Shown one piece after another: positions 46,051 to 54,472 of a stretch of DNA of 64,000 bases; within the stretch, counting starts at the first letter, position 1, and every line of letters starts with the position of its first letter. The position numbers were made by a program, and so were the translations under genes. Under the pieces are notes generated by a model. The model did not search any database. It was not told where the DNA came from and saw nothing but the letters and a program-made list of their open reading frames with translations. The stretch is from CAVRUD01 sp963849635 (GTDB lineage: Bacteria; Chloroflexota; Chloroflexia; Thermomicrobiales; UBA6265). The stretch lies in contig CAWKIA010000010.1 of NCBI GenBank assembly GCA_963849635.1, forward strand, positions 1 through 64,000. The letters run 5' to 3'.

Positions 46051-47085
46051 ATGTCAACAACCACCACAACTCGACGACATACGAACACGAGCCCTGGCCG
46101 AATTGGAATCCGCCGCAACGATCGACGGCGTCCGTGCCTGGGAGCGCGCGTTTCTGGGCGACCGCGGGGAACTCACCGGCTTCCTGCGCACATTGGGCAG
46201 CCTACCAGCGGAGGAGCGGCCCGCGGCCGGACGGGCCGCCAACGCCCTGAAGCAAGAGCTGACCGCCACATTCGAGCGGCATGCCACGAAGGTGCGCCAG
46301 GCCGACCTGGAAGAGCGACTCGTCAACGAATCGGTGGATGTCACCCTGCCCGGGCGCGCGCCGATCACTGGCACGGTCCATCCCGTCTCGCAGATGATCG
46401 AGGAGTTGAGCGACATCTTCGCCCTCCTCGGTTTCCAGACCGTCTTCGGCCGGGAGATCGAAACGGGGCACTACAACTTCGACCTGCTCAACATCCCCAG
46501 CGACCACCCGGCCCGCGATGTCTGGGACACGATCATCGTCGACGCACCCGGTGAGATCGTCCTCCGCACCCATACCTCGCCGATGCAGGCAAGGGTGATG
46601 GAGGCATCCGAACCGCCGATCCGGGTGATCGTCCCCGGCCGGGCCTACCGGTACGAAGCTCAGGATGCCAGCCACGAGTGGATGTTCCACCAGCTGGAAG
46701 GTCTGGCCGTCGACGAGAACATCACGATGGCCGACCTTAAAGGCGTGCTCCAGGAGCTAGGTCGTCAGCTCTTCGGGCCGGAGCGGCGCGTGCGCTTTCG
46801 GTGCGACTACTTCCCGTTCGTCGAGCCGGGCGTCGACTTCGCGGTCGACTGTGCCATCTGCGGCGGCAAGGGTTGCCGGACTTGTAAGAACACCGGCTGG
46901 CTCGAGATGGGTGGCGCCGGCATGGTCCACCCGAACGTGCTTCGCGGGTCGGGTACGACCCAGAGAAGTACACCGGGTTCGCCTTCGGCCTCGGCATTGA
47001 GCGCATGTTCATGATGAAGTACGGGGTCGATGATGTCCGAGCGTTCGCGGGCAACGACCTTCGCTTCCTGCGCCAGTTCATTTGA
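46051..47085 (+). CDS. pheS: Phenylalanyl-tRNA synthetase alpha subunit (two frameshifts)
   Basis: Catalytic subunit that charges tRNA-Phe. Reconstructed as 344 residues. From ATG 46051 (MSTTTT) one extra A at about 46069 leads into LDDIRTRALAELESAATIDG, then motif 2 region PIRVIVPGRAYRYEAQDASH, EWMFHQLEGLAVDENITMAD, and the zinc-like cysteine cluster VDCAICGGKGCRTCKNTGWL. At about 46951-46957 one G seems missing, after which YDPEKYTGFAFGLGIERMFM (motif 3) and the C-terminus RFLRQFI follow. All class II motifs are present. It is under T-box control and precedes pheT. Confidence 0.93.
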
Positions 47086-47088
47086 TCG

Positions 47089-47163
47089 GACGTGAGACAT
47101 GAGACGTGAGACGTGAGCAAATGCAATCGTTCTACTCACGTCTCACGTCTAATGTCTCACGTC
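47089..47163. repeat. 29-base-arm inverted repeat between pheS and pheT
   Basis: Left arm 47089-47117 and right arm 47135-47163 are inverse complements at 28 of 29 positions, with a 17-base loop. Each arm is built from the unit GACGTGAGAC, partly repeated three times. It sits in the 91-base pheS-pheT gap and would form a strong RNA hairpin with no T-tract. Confidence 0.9.
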
Positions 47164-47176
47164 TTCGGAGAATGCG

Positions 47177-49615
47177 ATGAAAGTCCCTTTGCGTTGGCTC
47201 TCGGAACTCGTCCCGATCGACATCCCGGTGAAGGAACTCGCCCACCAGCTGACGATGGCGGGTCTGGAAGCCGAAAAAATTGAAACCATCGGCGATGGCT
47301 GGGCGAACGTCTATGTCGGCCTCGTCGAGAACGTCGAGCGGCACCCGGATGCCGATCGGCTCAACCTCGTCGATGTCGTTGCCGGCGAACATACTCTCGG
47401 GTCGTCACCGGCGCCCCAAACATCGCCCAAGGGCAGCGAGTAGCCCTGGCACTGGTGGGCGCCCGGTTGATCGATGGCCACTCCGATTCCGGACAGCTCA
47501 AGACGCTCAAGGCCGGCACGATCCGGGGAATTCGCTCCGAAGGGAATGGTCTGCTCGGAGAAGGAGCTGGGTATCTCCGACGAGCATGAAGGCATCATGG
47601 TCCTCGAAGACGATGCGCCGTTGGGCGCTCCCCTCGCGGACTATCTTGGCGATACCGTCATCGAATTCGAGATCACCCCAAACCTGGTCCACGCCTTCTC
47701 AATCCTGGGGATTGCCCGCGAGGTCAGCGCCCTGACGCGGGCATCCGTGACGCTGCCGCCTCACGCCGACTTGGCGAGCCTCCCAGCGGGGCCGGACAAC
47801 CTCGTGACCATCGAGGCGCCCGATCTCTGCTCGCGCTACGTCGGGGTTGTGATCGAAGGGATCAAGGTCGTCCCCTCGCCCGCCTGGATGCAGCGGCGCC
47901 TGCTGGCCGCCGGCCTGCGCCCGATCAATGTGGTCGTCGATATCACCAATTATGTCATGCTGGAGTGGGGCCAGCCTCTCCACGCCTTCGATTGCGAGAG
48001 GCTCAAGGAGGGACGCGTCGTCATTCGCCGCGCGAGCCCAAATGAGACGCTGGAAACGCTTGACCATCAGGAGCGGTCCCTGACCTCCGACATGCTGGTC
48101 ATCGCCGACGCCGGCGAACCAGTTGGCCTCGCCGGCGTGATGGGCGGATTGAACTCGGAAGTGACCGACGAGACGACTACTATCCTGCTTGAATCCGCCA
48201 ACTTCGAGATGAAGTCGGTCCGCCACACCGCCCGCGACCTCCGCCTCCGTTCGGACGCCTCTGCCCGATTCGAGCGTGGCCTTGACGCCAATCTCTCCGG
48301 TGTCGCCGCCGCCCGGGCGACGACGTTGCTGCTCGAACTGTGCCCCGGCAGCCGCGTGACTGGCATGCAGGACGTCTATCCCAACCCCGTCTCGCCGACG
48401 ACATTGACGATGCCGGTGGCCCGGATCGAACGCATTCTCGGCGTCCGCTACGAGGATGCGGCCATTCTCGACGCCCTCGACCGGCTGGGGCTTTCGCCGA
48501 ATATCGTCGGCGGGTCATTGACTGTCGTGATCCCAACTTATCGCCATGACCTGACGATGCAGGACGACATCGTCGAAGAGGTCGCCCGCATCATCGGCTA
48601 CGACACCCTGCCGGCCACCCTGCCCGATGGCCCGCTTCCCGGCGTGTGGCGCGATCCGATCTACCTGTTGCAACAGTCGTTGCGGCGCACGCTGGTCGGA
48701 GCTGGCTTCTCGGAGACGGTGACATATGTCTCGGTTTCGCCGGAGTCGCTGGCGGCGTTCAACGGAGGGAAACCGGATGCGTACGGATTTCTCCATGCAG
48801 CCTGCGAATCAAGCCTGATCCGGCTGCGCAATCCACTGCAATCCGAGCGGGATGTCATGCGGCCCACGCTCGTTCCCTCGCTGCTCGAGATCGTTGCCTC
48901 GAACCTGAAGCATGAGGCAACTGTTCGGGTTGCCGAAATGGCGCACGTCTACCTTGACGGCACTGGCGACGAGCTGCCCGACGAGCGCAACCTCCTCTCG
49001 ATCGCGATGACAGGGAATCGCGACCCGTTTGGCCGATTCGGCTCGTCGGGATCGTTCGACTATTTCGACCTCAAGGGGATCGTCGACGAGATCCTGACGT
49101 CATGCCGGTTGCCCGGCGCGACGGTGTCCAGGGCAGACCATCCCGGACTCCATCCCGGCCGGTCGGCACTCGTCAGCATTGGCGATACCGCGATTGCCCT
49201 GTTGGGCGAACTCCGGCCAGATGTCGCCGCGGCGTTCGACCTCGAAGAGCAGCGAGTGGTAGTGGCCGAGATCGACCTCGATCGAATACTCGCGCTCCAG
49301 AGCGCGGAACCCGTCCAGATCAGAGTCCCCCATTACCTTCCAGTCCAACAGGATTTTGCGATTATGGTCGACGAATCCATCCCAGCCGCCGACATCGAGG
49401 GTGCCCTGCGTGCCGGAGCGGGTCCGCTCGTCACAGGTGTCACTTTGTTCGACGTTTTCAGAGGCAGCCCGGTCCCAGACGGTAAGAAGAGCCTTGCCTA
49501 CCGGGTAACCTTCACAGCGCCGGACCGCCCCCTGACGGACGCTGACCTTGGCAAAGTGCGGGGCCGGATCGAGCGAAGTTTGTCGCAGCGCGTGAACGGC
49601 GTTCTCCGCGCCTAG
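47177..49615 (+). CDS. pheT: Phenylalanyl-tRNA synthetase beta subunit (two compensating frameshifts)
   Basis: An 812-residue tRNA-binding and editing subunit. It opens MKVPLRWLSELVPIDIPVKE. At about 47398 one C is missing, the frame then reading RVVTGAPNIAQGQRVALALV (the EMAP/OB-type tRNA-binding domain), and at about 47543 an extra A restores the first frame at GMVCSEKELGISDEHEGIMV. The editing domain B3/B4 follows (RPINVVVDITNYVMLEWGQP, HAFD, SDASARFERGLD), then the catalytic-like domain and the C-terminal anticodon-binding FDX-ACB domain (FDVFRGSPVPDGKKSLAYRV). Two cancelling indels in one essential gene argue for sequence error. Start is ATG 47177. Confidence 0.94.
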
Positions 49616-49639
49616 TTATCGATTTCGTCAACCCTAGCG

Positions 49640-49665
49640 GGCCGATCTCATAATCGGGATCGGCC
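49640..49665 (+). repeat. Hairpin between pheT and hisD
   Basis: An 8-bp stem GGCCGATC/GATCGGCC with a 10-base loop lies 25 bases after the pheT stop. It has no T-tract and could be a weak terminator or RNA stabiliser. Confidence 0.4.
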
Positions 49666-49699
49666 ACTTACCACCCACCAGGCCGAAGGACGCGCCATC

Positions 49700-51061
49700 A
49701 TGTCGACCACACACCAACCTGTTGTGCGCGTTAGCGCCGATGTCGGCTTCGTGCGGGCCGCCCTCACCCGCAGGCGCGGTTTTGAAGAGACGACGCTCTC
49801 GCCCCGCGCGAAGGCAGGCATCGAACGTGTCTTTGGCGCGGCGTTGTCGGCCGAGCAAGTCGTCGATCGGATCGTCTCCGACGTTCGGGACACAGGCGAT
49901 GATGCGATTCGCCGCTACACCGAAGCATTCGATGGCCGTGCACCGGTGCGCCTCGAAGTCCCAAAAGAGGAGTGGGAAACAGCCTATGCCGGGCTGGATT
50001 CCGGCTTACGAGACGCATTGGAAACATCTGCCCAGCAAATCGACTCGTTCCATCGGAAGCAACTGCGCACCTCCTGGATTGACTTCGATGAAGACGGCGC
50101 GCTTGGGCAGGTGGTCCGGCCACTGGAACGGGTCGGCATCTACACACCGGGCGGAACGGCGATCTATCCATCGTCGCTGCTGATGACCGTCGTGCCGGCA
50201 AAGGTTGCCGGTGTCGAAGAGGTGATCGTTTGCTCGCCACCGGGCAAGGACGGCCGGGTCTCGCCGCTGATCCTGGCGGCGGCGAAGGTCGCTAGAGTCG
50301 ATCGCATCTTCCAGATCGGAGGCGCCCAGGCTATCGCCGCGATGGCATTCGGCACGGCCACCGTGCCCCATGTCGACAAGATCTATGGCCCCGGCAACAT
50401 CTTCGTCGTGCTGGCCAAGCGCAAGGTCTACGGCGTCGTCGCGATCGATTCGCTCCCCGGCCCGACCGAGACCCTGCTCATCGCCGACGACTCCGCCAGC
50501 CCGATATTGGCCGCGGCGGACATGCTCGCCCAGTCCGAGCACGACGCGATGGCGACCGCGATCCTACTCACCACCTCGGCAGGGCTCGCCAACGCGGTCG
50601 TCACCGAACTGCACAGCCAGTTGAACAGTCTGGATCGCCGAGAAATAGCCGCCGCCTCGCTCACCACCAATGGCCTGATTGGCATCGTGCCGGATGTTGA
50701 CACCGCCATCGACTTGGCAAACCTCTACGCGCCGGAACACCTCTGCTTGCTTCTACGCGACCCATGGTCTGCCATCCCACAGGTGAAGCATGCCGGCGGG
50801 ATCTTCGTCGGCGAGGACAGCCCGGAAGCGCTGGGAGACTACGCGGCCGGACCAAGCCACGTCATGCCGACCGGCGGCACCGCCCGTTTTTCCTCTCCCA
50901 TCCATGTGGCGGAGTTCACGAAGGTGATCAGCATAGCGGCAGCCAATCGTCGTGCCTTGACCCGCCTTGCCCCGGCGACGATGACACTTGCCCGAGCGGA
51001 AGGTCTGACCGCGCATGCTCGAGCGATCGAGTTGCGCCTGGAGGATTCTTCGACCGATTGA
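49700..51061 (+). CDS. hisD: Histidinol dehydrogenase
   Basis: A 453-residue zinc enzyme that oxidises L-histidinol to L-histidine with two NAD+ in the last two steps of histidine biosynthesis. Conserved stretches: VGIYTPGGTAIYPSSLLMTV, AGVEEVIVCSPPGKDGRVSP, VDKIYGPGNIFVVLAKRKVY, SLPGPTETLLIADDSASP (zinc-site region), LAQSEHDAMATAILLTTS (Gln/His ligands) and GPSHVMPTGGTARFSSPIHV (catalytic His). Length is normal. It is alone; no other his genes lie in the window. Confidence 0.95.
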   Translation: MSTTHQPVVRVSADVGFVRAALTRRRGFEETTLSPRAKAGIERVFGAALSAEQVVDRIVSDVRDTGDDAIRRYTEAFDGRAPVRLEVPKEEWETAYAGLDSGLRDALETSAQQIDSFHRKQLRTSWIDFDEDGALGQVVRPLERVGIYTPGGTAIYPSSLLMTVVPAKVAGVEEVIVCSPPGKDGRVSPLILAAAKVARVDRIFQIGGAQAIAAMAFGTATVPHVDKIYGPGNIFVVLAKRKVYGVVAIDSLPGPTETLLIADDSASPILAAADMLAQSEHDAMATAILLTTSAGLANAVVTELHSQLNSLDRREIAAASLTTNGLIGIVPDVDTAIDLANLYAPEHLCLLLRDPWSAIPQVKHAGGIFVGEDSPEALGDYAAGPSHVMPTGGTARFSSPIHVAEFTKVISIAAANRRALTRLAPATMTLARAEGLTAHARAIELRLEDSSTD

Positions 51062-51070
51062 GTCCGAGGA

Positions 51071-51667
51071 TCACCCTGCCGAAAGCTGGCGCAGAGCGGC
51101 AAGGATACGCTCCTCGACCGTGGCATCCTCTCCCACTTCCCGGCTGCTGCGCATTGCCCCGGCATGGGCCTCCGCGACGGTGTACCCCAGTGATCGAAGT
51201 GCCTCGACCACGTCGGTCTGATCCTGCTCGGCGACAGTCGGAGCGATGGCGAGGGGCGCAAGATCTTTGGGAAGCTTGCCGCGCAGTTCCAGGATCAGGC
51301 GGGCGGCCGTCTTTTTGCCCACCCCGGGGACAGTGGCAAGAAAGTCGGCGTTCTCGGTCTGTATGGCCTCGAAGAGCAGATCAGTCCGAATGTGGGAGAG
51401 GATGGCGCAACCGAGGCGGGGACCAATGCCAGTGACAGAGATCATCGTCTCGAATAGGCGCAGCTCATCGGGCGACGAGAACCCGTACAGGGTAAGTTGG
51501 TCCTCCCGGACGAACAGGTGCGTGTAGAGCCGGATGTCATCACCTGGGCCGCCCGCATCGGTGAGCGTCGTCGCGCTGGTGCCGACACGGTAGATGACGC
51601 CGCCGACATCAACCAGGAGGCTGTCAGCAGTCTTCGTTTCGACTCGACCCCGAAGTCCGGCTATCAC
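51071..51667 (-). CDS. ruvA: Holliday junction DNA helicase subunit RuvA
   Basis: A 198-residue RuvA, the tetrameric junction-binding partner of RuvB. Domain I (OB fold): MIAGLRGRVETKTADSLLVD. Domain II has two HhH motifs: MISVTGIGPRLGCAILSHIR and ATVPGVGKKTAARLILELRG. Domain III, contacting RuvB, ends ALRSLGYTVAEAHAGAM. The start is GTG 51667, overlapping the upstream amidohydrolase stop by four bases. No ruvB or ruvC lies in the window. Confidence 0.95.
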   Translation of the reverse strand: MIAGLRGRVETKTADSLLVDVGGVIYRVGTSATTLTDAGGPGDDIRLYTHLFVREDQLTLYGFSSPDELRLFETMISVTGIGPRLGCAILSHIRTDLLFEAIQTENADFLATVPGVGKKTAARLILELRGKLPKDLAPLAIAPTVAEQDQTDVVEALRSLGYTVAEAHAGAMRSSREVGEDATVEERILAALRQLSAG

Positions 51668-52587
51668 GACAAGTGCCCTTCTTCCAGGTGGAGCGGCGGT
51701 AGACGATACACGCGCTGGGCATTCTCGCTCAGAACGGCAGGCAGGGCTTCCGGACCCAGGCCGGAATTCAGGACCCGGCGGAGAAACCGGGCTTGGCCGA
51801 GGACGGGGTAGTCACTCCCGAAAAGCACCCGCTCCGCTCCGGCGATTCCAGTCGCGATGGGAAAGATATCGAATCGGTAGAGGTAGGTCGACGCCGAGCA
51901 GTCATAGATCACATTATGGAGGGCAGACCGCACCTCCGGCATCAGCTCGTAGAACGGCAAACCGCCGCCCCAGTGCGCCAGCACGATCGACAGGTCCGGA
52001 AATCGCGAGACAAAACTTAGGATCTTCTCCGGCGTCGCGGTCCCTTTTCCCGGATAGGCATGTCCGACCGGTTCCGAGGCGTGCAGCATTACCGGGCGAC
52101 TCGCCGCCCGGCAGACCTCCGCGACGGCCCCGAAGTCTTCCGCCTCCGTCAGATCGAAGTCCTGTGCGTCCGCGTTCAGCTCTCCCAAGCCCGAGGCGCC
52201 GAGACTGAACACACGTTCGGCCTCACGGGCAGCTTCCGCGCCTCCTCCAGGCGGCACAATCCCCAGCCACGCCAGGGCTCCATTGGATTCCCGGGCAGCT
52301 TCGGCCAAGAAGTCATTGTGCGCCCGGCAGAGTCCAAGGTCGCGCCATGGAAACCCGCAGACGATCGAGCGTGAGACACCGGCCGTCGTCATGCTGACCA
52401 GGATGTCGGCGGCGGATGCCAGGCGGGCATTTGGATTCGTGTAGAGCTGTTCGAACCAGGGCTCCCGGGCAAGAAGGGTCGCCCGGCCGCTGATGATCTC
52501 CGGTGAAAAAATGTGCGTGTGCGCGTCCACAACGAACGTGGGCGGACGTATCTGGGACACGCCGGGATCCATATCGACTTCGGCCAC
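51664..52587 (-). CDS. Amidohydrolase-family (Amidohydro_2-like) protein
   Basis: A 307-residue metal-dependent TIM-barrel hydrolase. FVVDAHTHIFSPEI carries the first HxH pair. ASRPVMLHASEPVGHAYPGK has the second His. LSIVLAHWGGGLPFY and RVLFGSDYPVLGQA (metal Asp) complete the pattern seen in the decarboxylase-like Amidohydro_2 group (ACMSD and related). The substrate is unknown. It overlaps ruvA by four bases and its GTG start overlaps the PP2C stop by one base, so all three are translationally coupled. Confidence 0.87.
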   Translation of the reverse strand: MAEVDMDPGVSQIRPPTFVVDAHTHIFSPEIISGRATLLAREPWFEQLYTNPNARLASAADILVSMTTAGVSRSIVCGFPWRDLGLCRAHNDFLAEAARESNGALAWLGIVPPGGGAEAAREAERVFSLGASGLGELNADAQDFDLTEAEDFGAVAEVCRAASRPVMLHASEPVGHAYPGKGTATPEKILSFVSRFPDLSIVLAHWGGGLPFYELMPEVRSALHNVIYDCSASTYLYRFDIFPIATGIAGAERVLFGSDYPVLGQARFLRRVLNSGLGPEALPAVLSENAQRVYRLPPLHLEEGHLS

Positions 52588-53507
52588 TACAGGACCGTCA
52601 GGTAGAGCACCGCCGCCAGGATTGCGAGCACGACGATAGCGACGAGAACCGGCAAGAGGATCGGGCGCCCTCCTGCGGCAACGGGAGTCGGAACCGGGGC
52701 AACGATAATCCGGGTTGGGGACGCTTCAAGGACGATGGCGCTGACGTTGTCGGTGGTGTTGCGCTCCATCGCCAGATTGGTAAGTGCCTTCGCGGCTGGT
52801 TCTGGCTCCAGGCGACCAACGGTATCGACAATATCCCCGTCCTCGACGACATCGTAGAAGCCATCGCTGCACAGGAAGAGGCGATCCTCCGGCAACAAGG
52901 TCAACTCAAAGATGCTTGGCATCGACGAGTGGAGGCGCTCGCGATGACCGAGGGCATGCATGAGTTGATTGCGGGCCGGGCTGCGCTTCGCCTGTTCGGG
53001 TGTGATCTCGCCCTGGGCGAGTTGCTGCGCCACCAGCGTGTGGTCCTGGGTGATCTGCGTCAGCCGGCTGGCCCGCACAAGGTAGGCCCGACTGTCGCCG
53101 ACGCTGGCGATGGTGGCGTACTTGCCCCGCACCGCGCAGGCGACCAACGTGGTCCCCATTGAGGTCGCGTCCCCGGCGCCGGACCCTTCGGAGAAAATCC
53201 GGGCATTCGCCCGGCGGAAGGCAGTTTTCATCATCGCCGCAATGTCGGTCTCGGCGGCCTCCTTGAAGGCCGTGTCGAGGGTTTCGATCGCGAGGCGACT
53301 GGCAATCTCCCCGCCCTCGTGGCCGCCCATCCCATCGGCAACGGCCAGGAGGAAGCCCGCCTCCTGAGACCCGGGGCCGACCCCGATCGGATCGAGCGGG
53401 CGGACGAGGATCGCGTCCTCGTTTTCTGCCCGGCCGCCCACATCTGTCGCCGCACCGACGGATATCCTGATGTCGATCGTGGATTCGGTCACCTGATCGT
53501 GCTCCAT
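52587..53507 (-). CDS. PP2C-family Ser/Thr protein phosphatase, membrane-anchored
   Basis: A 306-residue PPM/PP2C phosphatase. The N-terminal motifs ATDVGGRAENEDAILV and FLLAVADGMGGHEGGEIASR hold the metal-binding Asp residues; SVGDSRAYLVRASRLTQITQ and LTLLPEDRLFLCSDGFYDVV and NTTDNVSAIVLEA complete the family. The C-terminus after a Pro/Ala linker has one transmembrane segment (LLPVLVAIVVLAILAAVLYL), so the catalytic domain faces the cytoplasm. It would oppose a Ser/Thr kinase, and the FHA proteins further along could read the phosphorylated sites. It is coupled to the downstream amidohydrolase and ruvA. Confidence 0.92.
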   Translation of the reverse strand: MEHDQVTESTIDIRISVGAATDVGGRAENEDAILVRPLDPIGVGPGSQEAGFLLAVADGMGGHEGGEIASRLAIETLDTAFKEAAETDIAAMMKTAFRRANARIFSEGSGAGDATSMGTTLVACAVRGKYATIASVGDSRAYLVRASRLTQITQDHTLVAQQLAQGEITPEQAKRSPARNQLMHALGHRERLHSSMPSIFELTLLPEDRLFLCSDGFYDVVEDGDIVDTVGRLEPEPAAKALTNLAMERNTTDNVSAIVLEASPTRIIVAPVPTPVAAGGRPILLPVLVAIVVLAILAAVLYLTVL

Positions 53508-53624
53508 CGGTCACAGATTCGTGAAATCAGCATCCGATGATAGCAGGAGGGACCGCGGCATCGGCTGCGCTCTCGCCACCTCGATCGGCGGCGGGTTTAA
53601 CTCAGCAAGCGCCGTCTGGTCGGA

Positions 53625-53633
53625 TGCTACACT
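53625..53633 (+). promoter_or_regulatory. Extended -10 promoter element upstream of the LppX-like gene
   Basis: TGCTACACT, a TGn plus TACACT extended -10 box, 59 bases before the GTG at 53692. Confidence 0.45.
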
Positions 53634-53691
53634 CGCTGCGGCCTGGTTTCCCATCGTGTGTCGCGCCAAGCGCCATTACGGAGTAACAACC

Positions 53692-54453
53692 GTGCCAATA
53701 CGACCACAGTCGCGACTTGTCCCAATCGCGTCCGCCCTGGTCCTGATGACTCTTCTGGCTGCGGCGAATCCCACACTTGCCGTGATGGCTCAGACCGGTA
53801 CTCCCGCTGCCCAAGGCGAGACAAGTGAAGTCCGTACCATCCTGGAGACCTCCAGCCAACGCCTGGCCGAAACCAACTCGCTGCACTTCAGCCTGGACGT
53901 CGACGGCACTACCTACATTGACGATAGTCACACGATCCAACTGAGCGCCGCAGAAGGGGACATCGTCCGGCCAGACAAGGTCAAGGCGAGTTTCAAAGCG
54001 GAGATCATGGGTCTGGCCATTTCGACGATCGAGTTGATCACGATTGGTGATCAGTCATGGACGACCAACATCATCACCGGCAATTGGGAGCCCGCTCCGA
54101 ACGAATTCGGGTATGACGCGACCGTTCTATTCAGTGATACCGAGGGCCTCGGTTATATCATGTTGAACGCGGTCGATCCCGTGCTGCTCCCCGACGAAGA
54201 GCTCAACGACCGCGATGTCTATCACATCCAGACATCCGGAGATGCAGCCCTGATCGGACCTGTCACGTCCGACACAATGGTCGGATACCCGGTCGGGATC
54301 GACGTTTGGATCGACAAAGAGACATATGACGTGGTCAAAGTCCGGTTGGTTGAAGCGCCGACCTCGGAAAAGGACGAACCGGCCACCTGGACGATCGAGC
54401 TCTCGCAACAGAACGATGTGCTGACGATAGGGCCGCCAGAGGTTGATGACTAG
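53692..54453 (+). CDS. LppX/LprG-like exported protein
   Basis: A 253-residue protein. A signal peptide (LVPIASALVLMTLLAAANPT, then LAVMAQTGTP) is followed by a domain with TILETSSQRLAETNSLHFSL, IVRPDKVKASFKAEIMGLAI, TIELITIGDQSWTTNIITGN and a C-terminal DVWIDKETYDVVKVRLVEAP. This resembles the LppX/LprA/LprF/LprG hydrophobic-pocket lipoprotein family that carries lipids. There is no lipobox Cys, so it would be secreted rather than lipid-anchored. GTG 53692 has GGAG nine bases upstream. It precedes the DHA2 transporter by 19 bases, an arrangement reminiscent of the mycobacterial LprG-P55 pair. Confidence 0.75.
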   Translation: MPIRPQSRLVPIASALVLMTLLAAANPTLAVMAQTGTPAAQGETSEVRTILETSSQRLAETNSLHFSLDVDGTTYIDDSHTIQLSAAEGDIVRPDKVKASFKAEIMGLAISTIELITIGDQSWTTNIITGNWEPAPNEFGYDATVLFSDTEGLGYIMLNAVDPVLLPDEELNDRDVYHIQTSGDAALIGPVTSDTMVGYPVGIDVWIDKETYDVVKVRLVEAPTSEKDEPATWTIELSQQNDVLTIGPPEVDD

Positions 54454-54472
54454 ACGGGACTGAGAAACCTCT

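Noticed and set aside
47089..47163. Possible CRISPR-like repeat
   Set aside because: Only two arms in inverted, not direct, orientation and no spacers or cas genes.
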